A stretch of DNA of 64,000 nt from Sphaerisporangium viridialbum (GCF_049674955.1 NZ_CP187232.1:6510001-6574000), one strand, 5' to 3'. Shown: positions 42,858 to 53,890, numbered from the stretch's first letter. Program-made: numbers and translations. Notes: generated from the letters alone by a model not told the origin.

Positions 42858-44753
42858 TTGACCGACCCTACTGATGTTCCCGCACTCGAACAGGCGCTGA
42901 GCGGCCTCACGGCCCGCATATCCTCCCTCCGCGACGCGCGCTCGGCCTACCCGGGCGACCCGGGTCCGACCTTGGACGCCGCGCTCGTGGAGCTGGAGAC
43001 CGCCCGCGACCTCCTGCGGGCCTCGATCGGCGAGCTCGGCAAGTCGCGTCGCAGGCCGGGCGGCAAGGAGAGCAGTTCCAACCGCGAGCTCAAGCTGCTG
43101 CGGACGATCTACCGCACGATGCCGGTGCCGGTGATCGTGCTCGACAACGCGGGCACGGTGCGCCGCGTGAACGCCGAGGCCTCCCGCCTGCTCGGCAGCC
43201 CGGACGGCTACCTGACCGGCCGGGCCTTCCCGCTGCTGGTGGACGTCTCGCGCCGGGCGGCCTTCCGCTCCCACCTGACCTCCGTGCTCCACACCGGGGA
43301 GACCGCGGCCTTCCCGACGCGGCTGGCCCACCAGGGCCGCGCCCACAACGTACGGCTCGTCCTGACGCAGCTCCGCATGCCCGGGGAGCCCCAGGAGATG
43401 ATCGCCGCGGTGGCGCTTCCCGTCGAGGTGCGGATGCCGGAGCCGGGCCAGGAGGCCGAGCAGGAGCCGGCGCCCGAAGAGTCGATCGTCATGGGCACGG
43501 CCCGGCGCCAGGAGCTGATGTCGCAGCTCACCCGGCTGCTCCTGGACGAGGAGAGCCTGAGCGAGCCGGTCGCGCTCATCAGGGCGGGCCGGCTGCTCGC
43601 CTCCCACGCCGCCGACTGGGTGTTCGCCGACGTCGTGCGCAACGGCGCGGCGCAGCGGTCTCTGGTCATCGGGCCCACCAACCAGCCGGTGGCCCGCCTC
43701 GTGCAGACCTTGGAGCGCATGGACCCCTCGGCGGCCCCGCTCGTCGCCCATGTGCTCGCGAGCGAGGGCGGTGTGGTGCAGGAGATGGTCGAGGACGACT
43801 CGCTGCTCGGCGTGCTGCCCGACGGCACCCCGGTCCTGCACACGACGCGGGCCGGGTCGGTGCTGAGCGTCCCCATCCGGGCCGATGGGGAGACCCACGG
43901 CGTCGTCACGCTGCTGCGGCTGCGCGAGCGGCCCCCGTTCGGCCTCGCCGACCTCGCGCTGATGGAGGACGCCGGCGCCCACATCGGGCTGGCGCTGCGC
44001 GCCCAGCGCCTCTTCCAGGGCAGGTCCCAGGCGGCGGAGACCCTCCAGACCGGGGTGCTCCCCCGCAACCTGCCGGACGTCCCCGGCTACGACACGGCGG
44101 CGGCATACCACACGGGCGCCGGGCCGAGGGCGATCGGCGGGGAGTTCTACGACGTCTTCCGCGTCAAGGACGGCTGGGGCTTCGCCGTCGGCGGCGTGGT
44201 CGGCCAGGGAGACGAGGCGGCGTCGGTCACCGCGATGGTGCGCGGCGGCCTGCGCACGCTCAGCGTGTGGGAGGACGACCCGGGAGCGGTGGTGGCGAAG
44301 CTCAACGACGCCCTGGTGATGCAGGACACCGGCATGTTCGTCATGGTCGCCGCTGGGTTCGTCACCCCGGGCAGGCGCGGGGGCCGCGTCCGGCTGGCTT
44401 CGGCGGGCAACCACCCTCCCGCGGTGCTGAAGGGCGACGGCGGGGTGCGCTTCACCTTGGGAGGCGGCATGCCGCTCGGCATCGAGACCGGCGCGGAGAT
44501 CCCCGTGGAGGAGATCAGCGTCGCCCTCGGCGAGACCCTGGTGCTGTATTCCGACGGGCTCGCCGGTTCGCGCGGCAGGTCCGGCCAGGCCGAGCTCGCG
44601 TACGGCGAGGGGCGCCTCACCGAGGTGCTCACGCGCTGCACGGGGCAGTCGGCGGGCGCGGTCGTCAAGGCCGTGGAGGAGGACCACCAGGCCTTCTGCG
44701 GCGGTCAGGTGCTCGACGAGACCACCATCCTCGCCCTGCGCCGCACCCGCTGA
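42858..44753 (+). CDS. PAS-GAF-PP2C (SpoIIE-like) protein with altered metal-site motifs
   Basis: 631 residues from TTG 42858 (GAAGGA upstream). N-terminal helices, a PAS domain (~80-190; YRTMPVPVIVLDNAGTVRRV), a GAF-like region (~215-380) and a C-terminal PP2C/SpoIIE domain. Typical enzymes have GGDFYD and GDVxGxG metal motifs; here they read GGEFYDVF and AVGGVVGQGDEAA, so one Asp is Glu and the other is Gly, and the late DD is DETTIL. Either metal binding is weakened or this is a pseudo-phosphatase. By position it would act on the neighbouring STAS proteins. Confidence 0.85.
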   Translation: MTDPTDVPALEQALSGLTARISSLRDARSAYPGDPGPTLDAALVELETARDLLRASIGELGKSRRRPGGKESSSNRELKLLRTIYRTMPVPVIVLDNAGTVRRVNAEASRLLGSPDGYLTGRAFPLLVDVSRRAAFRSHLTSVLHTGETAAFPTRLAHQGRAHNVRLVLTQLRMPGEPQEMIAAVALPVEVRMPEPGQEAEQEPAPEESIVMGTARRQELMSQLTRLLLDEESLSEPVALIRAGRLLASHAADWVFADVVRNGAAQRSLVIGPTNQPVARLVQTLERMDPSAAPLVAHVLASEGGVVQEMVEDDSLLGVLPDGTPVLHTTRAGSVLSVPIRADGETHGVVTLLRLRERPPFGLADLALMEDAGAHIGLALRAQRLFQGRSQAAETLQTGVLPRNLPDVPGYDTAAAYHTGAGPRAIGGEFYDVFRVKDGWGFAVGGVVGQGDEAASVTAMVRGGLRTLSVWEDDPGAVVAKLNDALVMQDTGMFVMVAAGFVTPGRRGGRVRLASAGNHPPAVLKGDGGVRFTLGGGMPLGIETGAEIPVEEISVALGETLVLYSDGLAGSRGRSGQAELAYGEGRLTEVLTRCTGQSAGAVVKAVEEDHQAFCGGQVLDETTILALRRTR

Positions 44754-44791
44754 GGGGGGCCCTGCCCCGCGCCCGTCCAGGAAGCGGGTTT

Positions 44792-45178
44792 ATGTTCGAC
44801 ATGGCACGTACGGCCGGCCCGAACCGGGGAAGAGACCAGATGGACCTGGAGTTCGACGGTGCGATCCTGCGCATCCGCCGTACCGTCGATCCCGCCGGTC
44901 TGCGGGTCGAGGGAGAGGTGGACGCGACCACCGTCGGCGAGCTGCGCAAGGCGCTGACCGTGGCGATCCGGTCGGGGGGCGGCGACGTCCGCGTGGACCT
45001 GGGCGGCGTCACCTTCATCGACCTGGCGGGGCTCCGCGTGCTCGCCGAGGCGGCCTCGTGCCTCCCCTGCGGCCGGGTGCTCGTGCTGAGCCCGCTCGCG
45101 GGCCACGTCGGGCACCTCATCCGGCTCATCGGCTGGGACGGCCTGCCGGGTCTGCGGCTCCCCGGGGAGGAGGCTTGA
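44792..45178 (+). CDS. STAS-domain protein
   Basis: 128 residues from ATG 44792 (AGGAAG upstream; later ATGs at 44801 and 44840 are possible). STAS core: GLRVEGEVDATTVGELRKAL, VRVDLGGVTFIDLAGLRVL. The usual phosphoacceptor Ser is replaced: TFIDLAGL has Leu-Ala where FMDSRAL has Ser, so it may be blind to the kinase. It follows the PP2C-like gene by 38 bases. Confidence 0.8.
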   Translation: MFDMARTAGPNRGRDQMDLEFDGAILRIRRTVDPAGLRVEGEVDATTVGELRKALTVAIRSGGGDVRVDLGGVTFIDLAGLRVLAEAASCLPCGRVLVLSPLAGHVGHLIRLIGWDGLPGLRLPGEEA

Positions 45179-45398
45179 TGACCGTGCGTGCTGTCCGGTT
45201 TGTGAGTGCTCGCCGGAAAGTTCGCAGGTCAGCGGCCGAAGATGTACCGGAGCACGACCTTTCTTGAGATTTTTTTACCTTGAGGGGTTTCCCTGGTTCC
45301 GGACATCGGTACACTGAGTCACAGATTCAGTGCCTAAGACGCAGGCACAACTCAGTACGTCTGTGGGTCGACGCGACCCGACTCTCCTGAGGTGTGCC

Positions 45399-46574
45399 AT
45401 GAACATCGCCATCGTCTCCGTGCACGATCTTCCCGCCGACATCCCGGCCATCGCCCGTGAGCTGAGCGGTGCCCACCGCGTGACCGTCTACACCCGCCGC
45501 AACGCCGCCGACCGCAAGCCGCGGGTGAAGGTGGCGACCGGCGTGACCATCGAGTACCTCACGGCGGGCCCGGCGGAGCCGCTCCCGGAGAACGCGCTCA
45601 TGCCGCACATCTCCGATTTCAGCGCGCAGCTCATGCGGCGGTGGAGCAAGGACCGCCCGGACGTCGTCCACGCCCACTCCTGGACGGGCGGGCTCGCCGC
45701 CATCGCCGGTTCCGAGGGCCTCGACGTACCGATCACCCAGACCTTCCACCAGCTCGGATCGTCCCGCATCCGGCCCGGCGCCGACCGCGGCCAGGCGGCA
45801 CGGGTACGGCTGGAGCGCGCGATCGGCCGCCGGGCCAACGCGGTCATCGCCTCCTGCGACGACGAGGCCGCCGAGCTGATCCGGATGGGCGTGCCGCGCA
45901 AGAACATCGCGGTCGTCCCGCACGGCGTCGACATCGAGCGCTTCCGCCGCCAGGGCCCCGCCCTCACCCGGAGCGACCGCCCCCGCCTCGTGCACGTCGG
46001 CCACATCACCCCCGGCGGCGGCGCGTACACCGCGATCAGGGCGCTCGACGGCGTCCCCGGCGCCGAGCTGCTGATCGCCGGCGGCCCCGTGGCCGGCGCC
46101 CCCGACACCGAGCACGACCTGGAGCGCCTGCGCCTGCTGGCCAAGGAAGTGGGCGTCGAGGACCGCGTCACCCTGCTCGGCCATGTTCCCCACAACGGGG
46201 TCGCCAAGCTGATGCGCAGCGCCGACGTGGTGCTCTCGCTGCCGATCGCGGTTCCCAACGGCAAGGTGGCCCTTGAGGCCATGGCCTGCGGTGTCCCCGT
46301 CATCGCCTCCGCCGCCGGCGCCCACCTCGACTCGGTGGTCGACGGTGTGACCGGCATGCTGATGCGCCCCGACAACCACGCCGTACTGGCCCGCCGCACC
46401 CGCCGGCTCCTCGGCGACCTCACCCGCCGCACCGCCCTCGGCTTCGCCGGCGCCGACCGCGCAGGCTCGCGCTACTCGATGGAGCGCATCAGCCGCGAGC
46501 TGGTCCGCGTCTACGACAACGTGACCGGCCGCCACCAGGTCGAGGTGGAGGTCGAGGAGGCCGAGGCCGCCTGA
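45399..46574 (+). CDS. GT4-family glycosyltransferase
   Basis: 391 residues from ATG 45399. Two Rossmann-like halves of the GT-B fold: IAIVSVHDLPADIPAIARELS and DVVHAHSWTGG at the N side; IAVVPHGVDIERF, LVHVGHITPGGG and the donor-site SADVVLSLPIAVPNGKVALEAMACG (split by Asn-Gly-Lys instead of the usual E-x7-E glycine run). It transfers a sugar from a nucleotide donor onto an unknown acceptor. The acidic tail (EVEVEEAEAA) is unusual. Upstream, TACACT at 45310 could be a -10 element. Confidence 0.8.
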   Translation: MNIAIVSVHDLPADIPAIARELSGAHRVTVYTRRNAADRKPRVKVATGVTIEYLTAGPAEPLPENALMPHISDFSAQLMRRWSKDRPDVVHAHSWTGGLAAIAGSEGLDVPITQTFHQLGSSRIRPGADRGQAARVRLERAIGRRANAVIASCDDEAAELIRMGVPRKNIAVVPHGVDIERFRRQGPALTRSDRPRLVHVGHITPGGGAYTAIRALDGVPGAELLIAGGPVAGAPDTEHDLERLRLLAKEVGVEDRVTLLGHVPHNGVAKLMRSADVVLSLPIAVPNGKVALEAMACGVPVIASAAGAHLDSVVDGVTGMLMRPDNHAVLARRTRRLLGDLTRRTALGFAGADRAGSRYSMERISRELVRVYDNVTGRHQVEVEVEEAEAA

Positions 46575-46601
46575 GCGGTCATCGGCTCCCCCGCGCGATC
46601 C

Positions 46602-46633
46602 GAGCCCGTGCCGCCCTCCGGTGGCACGGGCTC
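46602..46633. terminator. Bidirectional terminator between convergent genes
   Basis: Perfect 11-base arms (GAGCCCGTGCC and complement) with a 10-base loop between the glycosyltransferase and sthA stop codons. Confidence 0.65.
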
Positions 46634-46655
46634 ACGCGTGCGCGGCACGCCCAGC

Positions 46656-48059
46656 TCACTCGGCGAAGCGGGCCATCCGCCGGATCTTGTTCATGGCGTC
46701 CAGAGCCGCGACCTTGTACGACTCGGCGAGGGTCGGGTAGTTGAACACCGCGTCCACCAGGTAGTCCACCGTGCCGCCGCAGCCCATGACCGCCTGGCCG
46801 ATGTGCAGCAGCTCGGTGGCCCCTGTGCCGAAGACGTGCACCCCGAGCAGGGCCCGGTCGTCCGGCGACACCAGCAGCTTGAGCATGCCGTACGTGTCGC
46901 CGATGATCTGCCCGCGCGCGAGTTCCCGGTAGCGGGAGATGCCCACTTCGAAGGGGATGAGGGACTTGGTGAGCTCGTCCTCGGTCTTCCCGATGAAGCT
47001 GATCTCGGGAATGGTGTAGATGCCGATCGGCTGCAGGTGCGACATCGCCCTCAGCGGCTCGCCGCAGGCGTGGTGGGCGGCGATGCGGCCCTGCTCCATG
47101 GATGTGGCGGCCAGCGAAGGGAAGCCGATGACGTCGCCCACCGCGTAGACATGCGGCACGGTCGTGCGGTAGTGCTCGTCGACCGAGATGCGGCCCCGGT
47201 CGTCCGCGCCCAGGCCCGCGGCTTCGAGGTCGAGCCCGTCGGTGACGCCGTGGCGGCCCGCCGAGTACATCACGGTCTCGGCGGGGATCTTCTTGCCGCT
47301 CTCCAGCACCGTGACGCAGCCGCGCGCCCTGCGCTCGACGGCGGCGACCGTCTCGCCGAACCTGAAGGTGACCGCGAGGTCCCGCAGGTGGTACTTCAGC
47401 GCCTCGACCACCTCCAGGTCGCAGAAGTCGAGCATGCGCTCGCGCCGCTCGACCACGGTGACCTTGGTGCCGAGGGCGGCGAACATGGAGGCGTACTCGA
47501 TGCCGATCACCCCGGCGCCGACCACCACCATCGAGTCCGGCACCCGCTCCAGCCGGATCATGCCGTCGGAGTCGATCACCGTGCGGTCGTCGAACTCGAC
47601 GCTCTCGGGGCGGGCCGGCCGGGTGCCGGTGGCGATGATGATCTTGTCGGCGGTGACCTTGCTTCCCTTGCCGTACTCGTCGACCACCTCGATGGTGTGC
47701 GGGTCGAGGAACCTGCCGGAGCCGACGAGCGTGGTGACGTGGTTGCGCGAGAGCTGACTGCGGATCACGTCCACTTCACGCCCCACCACGTGGGAGGTGC
47801 GCATGGTGAGGTCGGCGACCGTGACGTCTTCCTTGAGCCGGTAACTCTGGCCGTACATCTCGCGCTGGTTGAGGCCGGTGAGGTAGAGCACCGCCTCGCG
47901 CATGGTCTTGGACGGGATCGTGCCGGTGTTGATGCACACCCCGCCGATCATGTTGCGACGCTCGACGATCGCGACGCGGCGCTCCAGCTTGGCCGCGGCG
48001 ATGGCCGCTTTCTGCCCGCCGGGCCCGGAACCTAGAACAAGAACCTCGAAATCCGACAC
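46656..48059 (-). CDS. sthA: Soluble pyridine nucleotide transhydrogenase
   Basis: 467 residues from GTG 48059. FAD site VLVLGSGPGGQKAAI, then GGVCINTGTIPSKT: one Cys is present where disulfide reductases have two, which is the SthA signature. NAD site MVVVGAGVIGIEYASMFA, FAD site VYAVGDVIGFPSLA, and dimerisation region YTIPEISFIGKTEDEL. It exchanges hydride between NADH and NADP+ in the cytoplasm. An upstream in-frame ATG at 48122 is less likely because the extra residues are not family-like. Confidence 0.88.
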   Translation of the reverse strand: MSDFEVLVLGSGPGGQKAAIAAAKLERRVAIVERRNMIGGVCINTGTIPSKTMREAVLYLTGLNQREMYGQSYRLKEDVTVADLTMRTSHVVGREVDVIRSQLSRNHVTTLVGSGRFLDPHTIEVVDEYGKGSKVTADKIIIATGTRPARPESVEFDDRTVIDSDGMIRLERVPDSMVVVGAGVIGIEYASMFAALGTKVTVVERRERMLDFCDLEVVEALKYHLRDLAVTFRFGETVAAVERRARGCVTVLESGKKIPAETVMYSAGRHGVTDGLDLEAAGLGADDRGRISVDEHYRTTVPHVYAVGDVIGFPSLAATSMEQGRIAAHHACGEPLRAMSHLQPIGIYTIPEISFIGKTEDELTKSLIPFEVGISRYRELARGQIIGDTYGMLKLLVSPDDRALLGVHVFGTGATELLHIGQAVMGCGGTVDYLVDAVFNYPTLAESYKVAALDAMNKIRRMARFAE

Positions 48060-48170
48060 AACGCTAAGTGTGGGGCTAACCACCGGATCCGTGAAGCTGT
48101 GCGAGCCCGCCGGGAACGCCAAATGGCTATAACACTGTGATCAGGGGAAGATGCTTGCTTTCATGGGCGC

Positions 48171-49271
48171 ATGTCGATTCGTAGCGCATACATGATCGTA
48201 GCGGCGACGACGTTGAGCCTCTGTCCCAGCCCGGGCGGCGACGGCCCGTACGGCGGCCACTCCCAGGGCCGGACGCGCCCGCCGGCCGCGCACGGCACGG
48301 CCTCTCCCCCGGGCGCGGCGCAGAGCCACCCTCCGCACGCCGGCCCGGTCGCGAGCCGCCCGCCCTACGGGAGCCGCCCCTCCGGAGCGGGCCCCGGTGA
48401 GGGCGACGCCCCCGGCTATCCCCCGCCCCCGGTCTACGACCACCGGTACGGGCGGCCCGGTTCCCCGCCCGCCTCGGGCGACGGCCCGTACGGGGGGCCG
48501 GACACTCCTCCGCCGCCGGGCGGCCTCTCGTCCAGGCCCCCCAGCGCCCCTCCCCCGGCCGCCGACCGCACCCCGGGGCAGCCCGGCGCCACCCCCTCCG
48601 CCGGCGAGCGGGTGCAGGCGCGGCCGGACGCCAGGTGGGGCGGCCCGGTGTTCGTGGAGAACTTCGACGGCACGCAGATCGACAGGAACAAGTGGGAGGT
48701 GTACGACTCCCCCGACGCCCAGGTGAACCCCCGCACGGCCCGCGCGACGGCGGTCCACGACGGCATGCTCCAGATGACCGGCGGCTTCTACGGCGGCAAG
48801 GACCTCTCGGGCGGCGTCGCGAGCCACCTGTCCCAGACCTACGGCCGGTGGGAGGTGCGCTTCCGCGGCGAGGCCGGCGCCGGCTACTCCCTGGTCACGT
48901 TGCTGTGGCCGAGCAGCCAGGGCGGCGAGTACTCCGAGATCGACTTCGCCGAGGTGATCGACCCGACCCGGCGCACCGGCGGCATCTACATCCACAGGGG
49001 CGAGGCCGAGCAGGCGCAGAGCCAGATGCGCGCCGACTTCACCCAGTGGCACACGGTGGCCGTCGACTGGCTGCCGGGACGCCTGACCTTCTGGCTCGAC
49101 GGGAAGCAGACCTGGGACTACACCGGGCCGCGCGTTCCCGAGGGGCGGCCGATGCACCTGACGCTGCAGAACGACGTGGTCTGCAACCAGTGGTCGCCGT
49201 GCCGCGACTCCTCGACGCCGAAGACGGTGTCGATGTTCGTCGACTGGGTCAAGATCTACCGCGCTCCGTGA
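48171..49271 (+). CDS. Secreted GH16 family glycoside hydrolase
   Basis: 366 residues. A short signal-like start (MSIRSAYMIVAATTLSLCPS) is followed by ~130 residues of Pro/Gly-rich linker. The GH16 jelly-roll follows (FVENFDGTQIDRNKWEVY, YGRWEVRFRGEAGAGYSLV) with the catalytic E-x-D-x-x-E as YSEIDFAEVID, and WLPGRLTFWLDGKQ. It probably cleaves beta-1,3/1,4-glucans or a related polysaccharide outside the cell. The linker at the N terminus rather than between domains is unusual. Confidence 0.85.
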   Translation: MSIRSAYMIVAATTLSLCPSPGGDGPYGGHSQGRTRPPAAHGTASPPGAAQSHPPHAGPVASRPPYGSRPSGAGPGEGDAPGYPPPPVYDHRYGRPGSPPASGDGPYGGPDTPPPPGGLSSRPPSAPPPAADRTPGQPGATPSAGERVQARPDARWGGPVFVENFDGTQIDRNKWEVYDSPDAQVNPRTARATAVHDGMLQMTGGFYGGKDLSGGVASHLSQTYGRWEVRFRGEAGAGYSLVTLLWPSSQGGEYSEIDFAEVIDPTRRTGGIYIHRGEAEQAQSQMRADFTQWHTVAVDWLPGRLTFWLDGKQTWDYTGPRVPEGRPMHLTLQNDVVCNQWSPCRDSSTPKTVSMFVDWVKIYRAP

Positions 49272-50353
49272 CGCGAGGGGCTGCCAGGGCCCCTGAGGAG
49301 CTCGGCCGCCTTGAGGCCGAGGTGGAGCAGGAGACGGCTCTCGCCGTCGGCGAGGTCGAGCCCGGTGACGCGCTCGGCCTTCGCCAGCCGGTAGTAGAGG
49401 GTCTGGCGGTGCACGCCGAGCCGCGCGGCGGTCTCGCGCGCCTGCCCGCCCCGGTCGAGGTAGGTCTCCACCGTGCGCGCGAGCTCGCCGTCCAGCGCTC
49501 CGGCCTCGGCCGCGAGGTCCGCCAGCTCGGCCCCCGACAGCCGCACCAGCACGCGGTGGACGCCGAGGTCGGCCCAGGCGGCGACGGGGGCGAACCTCGG
49601 CACCCGCTGGGCGGCGCGCAGGGCGAGCGTCGCCTCCCGCCAGCTCCGCCACGCCTCCGCCTGGTCGTCGCGGGCGCCCCCGACGCCGGCGGCCGTGCCG
49701 TACATCCCCCGCACCCTGGCCGCGACGGCCCGGGCCTGCGCGGCGGGGGCGAGGACGGCGGTGAGGGGGTCGCCCGCGTCGGCGAGCACCCCGCGCGGCA
49801 GCGTCCACAGCGGCGCCACCCGTCCCGACGCGGCCTGTACTGCTATCGCCGCGACGGGGCCGGTGATGTCCAGGCCCGCGGAGGCGCGGACCTCCGGGTC
49901 GGGTGAAAGCAGGTCGCGCAGGCGGGCGCCGAGGTCCTGGCGGCTGCGGGCCTCCTGGGCGAGGACGGCGGCGGCCCGGCCGACCAGGGGCGACACGCTC
50001 GCCAGGCGCAGGTCGCTCAGCATGCCGGAGTCGAGCAGCCACAGATACCCGTAGGTCACCTCACGGTGGCGCAGCGGGACGCAGACCCTGGCGAGCACGC
50101 CGAGCCCCTCGTCGGCGGGGATGCGCACCGGGCCGGCCGCCGAGGCGATGCCGAAGCCCTCGAAGTAGGCGCGCACCTCGTCCGACGCGCGGCGGCGCAG
50201 GATCGACTCGCTCCTCACCGTGTCGATGTCGCCGCTCTGGGCCGCGTACGCGAGCAACTGGAAGGTGCGGTCCTCCAGCGTCGCCGAGGCGTCCAGGATG
50301 CGAGCGATGTCGTCCACGATTTCCTGCAGGTCCACCTGCCCATTGTCATACAT
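49256..50353 (-). CDS. pruC: PucR-family activator of proline catabolism
   Basis: 365 residues from ATG 50353. A GAF-like N-terminal half (EIVDDIARILDASATLEDR, REVTYGYLWLLDSG) precedes a C-terminal PucR HTH (ETAARLGVHRQTLYYRLAKAERVTG). It is divergent from the proline dehydrogenase gene across ~75 bases. In mycobacteria a PucR-type protein in exactly this position (PruC) activates pruB-pruA; the assignment here follows that precedent. Its 3' end overlaps the GH16 gene by 16 bases. Confidence 0.8.
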   Translation of the reverse strand: MYDNGQVDLQEIVDDIARILDASATLEDRTFQLLAYAAQSGDIDTVRSESILRRRASDEVRAYFEGFGIASAAGPVRIPADEGLGVLARVCVPLRHREVTYGYLWLLDSGMLSDLRLASVSPLVGRAAAVLAQEARSRQDLGARLRDLLSPDPEVRASAGLDITGPVAAIAVQAASGRVAPLWTLPRGVLADAGDPLTAVLAPAAQARAVAARVRGMYGTAAGVGGARDDQAEAWRSWREATLALRAAQRVPRFAPVAAWADLGVHRVLVRLSGAELADLAAEAGALDGELARTVETYLDRGGQARETAARLGVHRQTLYYRLAKAERVTGLDLADGESRLLLHLGLKAAELLRGPGSPSRHGAR

Positions 50354-50429
50354 CTGTATGAAGGGGGTAGTCGTGGCCCGTGGCGGATGTCCATGGAAGG
50401 CTTTGAGCTGCGGATTTATGGTGGTGAAC

Positions 50430-51347
50430 ATGCTCGGTTCCGTACTTCTCGCGGTATCGCGAAGCCCGCTCGCGCGCCGCGCCGTCTCAGGCTTCCCGGT
50501 GACCCGGCACGTGGTCGACCGGTTCGTCGCCGGCGAGGACGCCGGGGACGCGCTGTCCGCCGTCCAGCGCCTCACCGACGCCCGCCTGTCGGTCACCCTC
50601 GACCACCTCGGCGAGGAGACCAGGGACGCCAAGGCCGCCGCGGAGACCGTCAAGGCCTACGTCACGGTGCTCGACGCGCTGCGCCCGCTCGGGCTGGGTG
50701 GCCGCGCCGAGGTCTCGGTCAAGCTGTCGGCCGTCGGCCAGGTGCTCGGCCACGGCATGGCGCTCGATCACGCCAGGGAGATCTGCGCCGCCGCGCGCGA
50801 CGCCGGCACGACCGTGACCCTCGACATGGAGGACCACACCACGGTCGACTCCACGCTGTCGATCCTTCGCGCGCTGCGCGAGGACTTCCCCGCGACCGGC
50901 GTCGCCGTCCAGGCCTACCTGTTCCGCAGCGAGGCCGACCTGCGCGAGCTGGCGTACGAGGGGTCCCGGGTCCGCCTGGTCAAGGGCGCGTACGCCGAGC
51001 CGGCCTCCGTGGCCCACCAGAGCAAGGGGGAGGTGGACAAGGCGTACGTGCGGTGCCTGCGTATCCTCATGGAGGGGAAGGGCTACCCCATGGTGGCCAC
51101 GCACGACGACCGGCTCATCTCCATCACCGAGCTGCTGGCCGACCGCGTGGGACGTGAACGCGACACCTTCGAGTACCAGATGCTCTACGGCATCAGGACC
51201 GACAAGCAGGAGGCGCTCGCCCGCGCCGGGTCCTCGGTCCGCGTCTACGTCCCCTACGGCGACGACTGGTACGGGTACTTCATGCGCCGCCTCGCCGAGC
51301 GTCCCGCCAACGTCGCCTTCTTCCTGCGTTCACTCCGCTCCAAGTGA
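50430..51347 (+). CDS. pruB: Proline dehydrogenase (monofunctional)
   Basis: 305 residues from ATG 50430 (GGTGG upstream; ATG 50418 is also in frame). The beta/alpha barrel of FAD-dependent PRODH is clear: AEVSVKLSAVGQ, TLDMEDHTTVDSTL, VAVQAYLFRSEADL, VRLVKGAYAEP, FEYQMLYGI and the C-terminal RVYVPYGDDWYGYFMRRL. It oxidises proline to pyrroline-5-carboxylate, feeding the enzyme encoded next. Confidence 0.9.
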   Translation: MLGSVLLAVSRSPLARRAVSGFPVTRHVVDRFVAGEDAGDALSAVQRLTDARLSVTLDHLGEETRDAKAAAETVKAYVTVLDALRPLGLGGRAEVSVKLSAVGQVLGHGMALDHAREICAAARDAGTTVTLDMEDHTTVDSTLSILRALREDFPATGVAVQAYLFRSEADLRELAYEGSRVRLVKGAYAEPASVAHQSKGEVDKAYVRCLRILMEGKGYPMVATHDDRLISITELLADRVGRERDTFEYQMLYGIRTDKQEALARAGSSVRVYVPYGDDWYGYFMRRLAERPANVAFFLRSLRSK

Positions 51348-51355
51348 GGTCTTCC

Positions 51356-52981
<1,626 letters not shown>

Positions 52982-53043
52982 CATCCACAGCCCGCGCGCA
53001 CCCTTCACAACGGCAGCGGCGACAGCCCGCGGGACGGCAACGC

Positions 53044-53070
53044 CCGGGCGGCCTGACACAGGCCACCCGG
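53044..53070 (+). terminator. Terminator of pruB-pruA
   Basis: 12-base arms (53044-53055 and 53059-53070) with one G-T pair and a 3-base loop, ~60 bases after the pruA stop. Confidence 0.6.
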
Positions 53071-53121
53071 GGTTCCGCTCGCCGGGCGTTTCACGCGCCG
53101 ACGTCCGCAGTGGGAAGGACC

Positions 53122-53232
53122 ATGGTCAGAGACGGCGACGCCTTCTATCTCGACGGCGCGCTGGAGATCCTTAGCGGACCGCCCACGGCATGGCCGTCCT
53201 TGCCGCTCCAGGCGCCGCATTCGCGCCACTGA
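53122..53232 (+). CDS. Possible 36-residue ORF
   Basis: ATG 53122 follows GGGAAGGACC and encodes a short polypeptide (VRDGDAFYLDGALEILSG, then a Pro-rich end). A good ribosome-binding site is the only support. It may be a remnant of a larger gene. Confidence 0.25.
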   Translation: MVRDGDAFYLDGALEILSGPPTAWPSLPLQAPHSRH

Positions 53233-53255
53233 GGATGGGACCGACGCCCGGCGAT

Positions 53256-53669
53256 CTACACCAATGGCGGCGGGTAGCGGTGGATCTCCGCACGGTGCCC
53301 CGCCGAGCCGGCGAACTTGGCGTCATCGGTGAGGAGCGGCACCCCCAGCGACTCGGCGAGCGCCACGTACATGCCGTCATAAGCGGTGAGGTTGTTCCGA
53401 AGCTCCAGCACTCGCGGCTGCAGAGGAAGCATCGAGTGCCGGACGATCTTCAGCTGCGCGTAGCGCTCCAGCATGACCCGGGCACGGGCCTCAGAGATCC
53501 GCACCTCCGGCTTACTGGTGATCACGTGCCCACGCACCACCGAAGCGATCTCGACGTCGATCAAGGCCGGGGCGTGCAGCTTGCGGGCCAACCGCTGGCG
53601 GAGAAGATCGTCGCCTTTCACGTTGGCCAGCAGGCGGAAGACGATCGAGGCGTCCACGACCAGGCTCAC
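53256..53669 (-). CDS. vapC: VapC-type PIN-domain toxin
   Basis: 137 residues from GTG 53669, overlapping vapB by GTGA. PIN acidic residues: Asp in VVDASIVFRLL, Glu in LIDVEIASVVRGH, Asp in TAYDGMYVALAESLG, and Asp in LLTDDAKFA. These coordinate Mg2+ for RNA cleavage. Length and motifs are normal, so it is probably active. Confidence 0.85.
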   Translation of the reverse strand: MSLVVDASIVFRLLANVKGDDLLRQRLARKLHAPALIDVEIASVVRGHVITSKPEVRISEARARVMLERYAQLKIVRHSMLPLQPRVLELRNNLTAYDGMYVALAESLGVPLLTDDAKFAGSAGHRAEIHRYPPPLV

Positions 53670-53890
53670 CGGTGACCCTCTCGCATCGTCTCGCGGACGA
53701 AGTCAGGGTCATAAGGCACCGGCTCATCAGAAGCGATCTTGGCCATCACCTCGTCCAGAGTGGGGGTGGCGGCCTCCTCGTTCAGAAGATCGCGCACGTA
53801 GGCCGTCAGTGACTTACCTTCGCGCTCGGCCCGTGCCTTGAGTGTCAGCTCGGTCGCATCGGGGACATCACGAATCTGGATGGTTCCCAT
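53666..53890 (-). CDS. vapB: VapB-type antitoxin
   Basis: 74 residues. Ribbon-helix-helix N terminus (IQIRDVPDATELTLKARAERE, GKSLTAYVRDLLNEE) followed by an acidic tail that would occupy the toxin active site. It is the first gene of the pair and presumably represses its own promoter near 53900. Confidence 0.85.
   Translation of the reverse strand: MGTIQIRDVPDATELTLKARAEREGKSLTAYVRDLLNEEAATPTLDEVMAKIASDEPVPYDPDFVRETMREGHR

Noticed and set aside
45178..45267. 29-codon ORF overlapping the end of the second STAS gene (TGATG)
   Set aside because: Arg/Val-rich with no clear domain. Coupling alone is weak, and the region before the glycosyltransferase more likely holds its promoter.
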